A stretch of 13,956 bases of DNA, taken from NCBI GenBank assembly GCA_005877855.1, contig VBOF01000005.1, positions 1 to 13,956 of the forward strand. The letters run 5' to 3'. The position numbers and the translations under genes were made by a program. Source of the stretch: Nitrospirota bacterium (GTDB lineage Bacteria > Nitrospirota > Nitrospiria > Nitrospirales > NS-4). Of the stretch, positions 13,421-13,956 are shown one piece after another (positions within the stretch are counted from its first letter, which is position 1; every line of letters begins with the position of its first letter). Under the pieces are notes generated by a model, which was given only the letters and a program-made list of their open reading frames with translations, had not been told where the DNA came from and made no database searches.

Positions 13421-13732
13421 ATGCCGAACTTCATTCCTGTCGCGGACCTCAAAGACATCCCTCCCGGCACGGCCAAGGTCGTCTCGGTGCGGGACGTGGA
13501 GGTGGCGCTGTTCAACCTCGAGGGGGCAATCTTCGCCATCGACAACATGTGCCAGCACGCTGGAGGGCCCCTGGGCGAGGGCACGATCAAGGGCGACATC
13601 GTGATCTGTCCCTGGCACGGGTACCGCTATCACATCAAGACCGGCCAGTACGTCAAAAACCCGGAGATGAGCGTCGCCTGCTACCCGGTCAAGGTCGAGG
13701 ACGGCAAGATCTCGGTCGCGGTCGCGCCGTGA
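13421..13732 (+). CDS. Rieske [2Fe-2S] ferredoxin-type protein
   Basis: A 103-residue soluble Rieske protein. The cluster ligands are Cys44-x-His46 (CQHAGGPLGEG) and Cys63-x-x-His66 (CPWHGYRYH), the canonical CxH...CxxH arrangement with 16 residues between. No membrane anchor, signal peptide or twin-arginine motif is visible, so it is probably cytoplasmic and acts as an electron carrier, like the ferredoxins of dioxygenase systems or the small nitrite reductase subunit; the partner cannot be told from this window. The only plausible start is ATG 13421, which has no ribosome-binding site but sits 6 bp after a -10 box. The TGA (13730-13732) overlaps the GTG of the next gene, so the two are likely co-expressed. 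Confidence 0.93.
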   Translation: MPNFIPVADLKDIPPGTAKVVSVRDVEVALFNLEGAIFAIDNMCQHAGGPLGEGTIKGDIVICPWHGYRYHIKTGQYVKNPEMSVACYPVKVEDGKISVAVAP

Positions 13733-13956
13733 GCCGCCTCCTCCTCACCATGCTGGCAACCGCCTGGCTGGCGTGGTCGCTGGGGGCAAGCGCCTTGCCC
13801 GGCAAAGAGCTTCCTGATCTCGGAAACGCCCACCTTCAACGGCTGGGCGACCCGCATGCCCCGTACAACAGTGAGCCGCCCACGTCGGGGCCGCACATGC
13901 CGGGCATCGCCCCATGGGGCTTCTACGACAAGCCCATTCCCAAGGAATACCAAGTC
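13729..13956 (+). CDS. Exported DUF3105-domain protein, 3' truncated by window end
   Basis: 76 codons are visible from GTG 13729 (overlapping the Rieske stop as GTGA) to the window edge. An ATG at 13750 is an alternative start, but the earlier GTG gives a complete signal peptide: basic MSR, then a hydrophobic stretch to about residue 18, and a likely signal peptidase I site after ASA (Ala22). The mature part begins the DUF3105 signature: HAPYNSEPPTSGPHMPG followed by GFYDKPIP. Members usually continue into a His/Glu-rich LVHNLEHG-type segment, which would lie just outside. The function of the family is unknown. Overlap with the Rieske gene suggests shared expression although one product is cytoplasmic and the other exported. 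Confidence 0.82.
   Translation, partial: MSRLLLTMLATAWLAWSLGASALPGKELPDLGNAHLQRLGDPHAPYNSEPPTSGPHMPGIAPWGFYDKPIPKEYQV

Noticed and set aside
1..13956. CRISPR array, tRNA or rRNA genes, insertion sequences, phage or defence genes
   Set aside because: No regularly spaced direct repeats, no tRNA- or rRNA-like stretches, and no transposase, integrase or defence motifs were seen on either strand; almost all sequence is taken up by recognisable genes.

Overview
The window looks like a housekeeping stretch of a G+C-rich (roughly 60-65% by eye) diderm bacterium. My best guess is Nitrospirota (Nitrospira-like). The reasons are the gene order (DUF151 nuclease, rplM-rpsI, argC-argJ, rpsB-tsf-pyrH-frr, alr, mla), a short ~199-residue EF-Ts unlike the ~283-residue enterobacterial form, an Mla/MCE lipid transporter implying an outer membrane, and a stand-alone CcmI C-terminal domain next to a siroheme gene. 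This is inference from gene content, not a database match.

Layout, left half (1-7633), all on the plus strand. A 5'-truncated DUF151 bifunctional nuclease is followed by rplM and rpsI, which end at a strong intrinsic terminator. Next come argC and argJ (arginine biosynthesis). A 235-bp non-coding leader with a candidate promoter and two GC-rich stems precedes rpsB. Then a tight cluster rpsB-tsf-pyrH-frr-alr follows, with stop/start overlaps at tsf/pyrH (ATGA) and frr/alr (TTGA). Ribosomal proteins, elongation factor, UMP kinase, ribosome recycling factor and alanine racemase thus sit together as a growth-linked block.

Middle (7634-10592). A promoter drives an mlaE-mlaF-mlaD operon: permease, ATPase and an inner-membrane-anchored MCE protein with four repeats in its tail. 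A convergent gene for a small MTH1187-type thiamine-binding protein shares one CTAG palindrome with mlaD as the stop signal of both genes.

Right (10593-13956) holds single genes on both strands with short regulatory gaps: aat (N-end-rule transferase), a convergent siroheme-synthase N-domain protein, a divergent membrane-anchored CcmI-C-terminal-like protein, a convergent HNH nuclease sharing a hairpin terminator, then a Rieske ferredoxin coupled to a truncated exported DUF3105 protein. Two repeat-like elements are present: a 51-bp imperfect inverted repeat upstream of aat, and a purine/pyrimidine-biased hairpin element that has been read into the 3' end of aat.

I do not see a defence island, CRISPR array, transposase or new enzyme system. 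The most interesting non-genic signal is a recurrent promoter placement (aat, the siroheme gene, the Rieske gene) that puts the predicted transcription start within a few bases of the start codon with no Shine-Dalgarno, suggesting leaderless mRNAs alongside ordinary SD-led genes.
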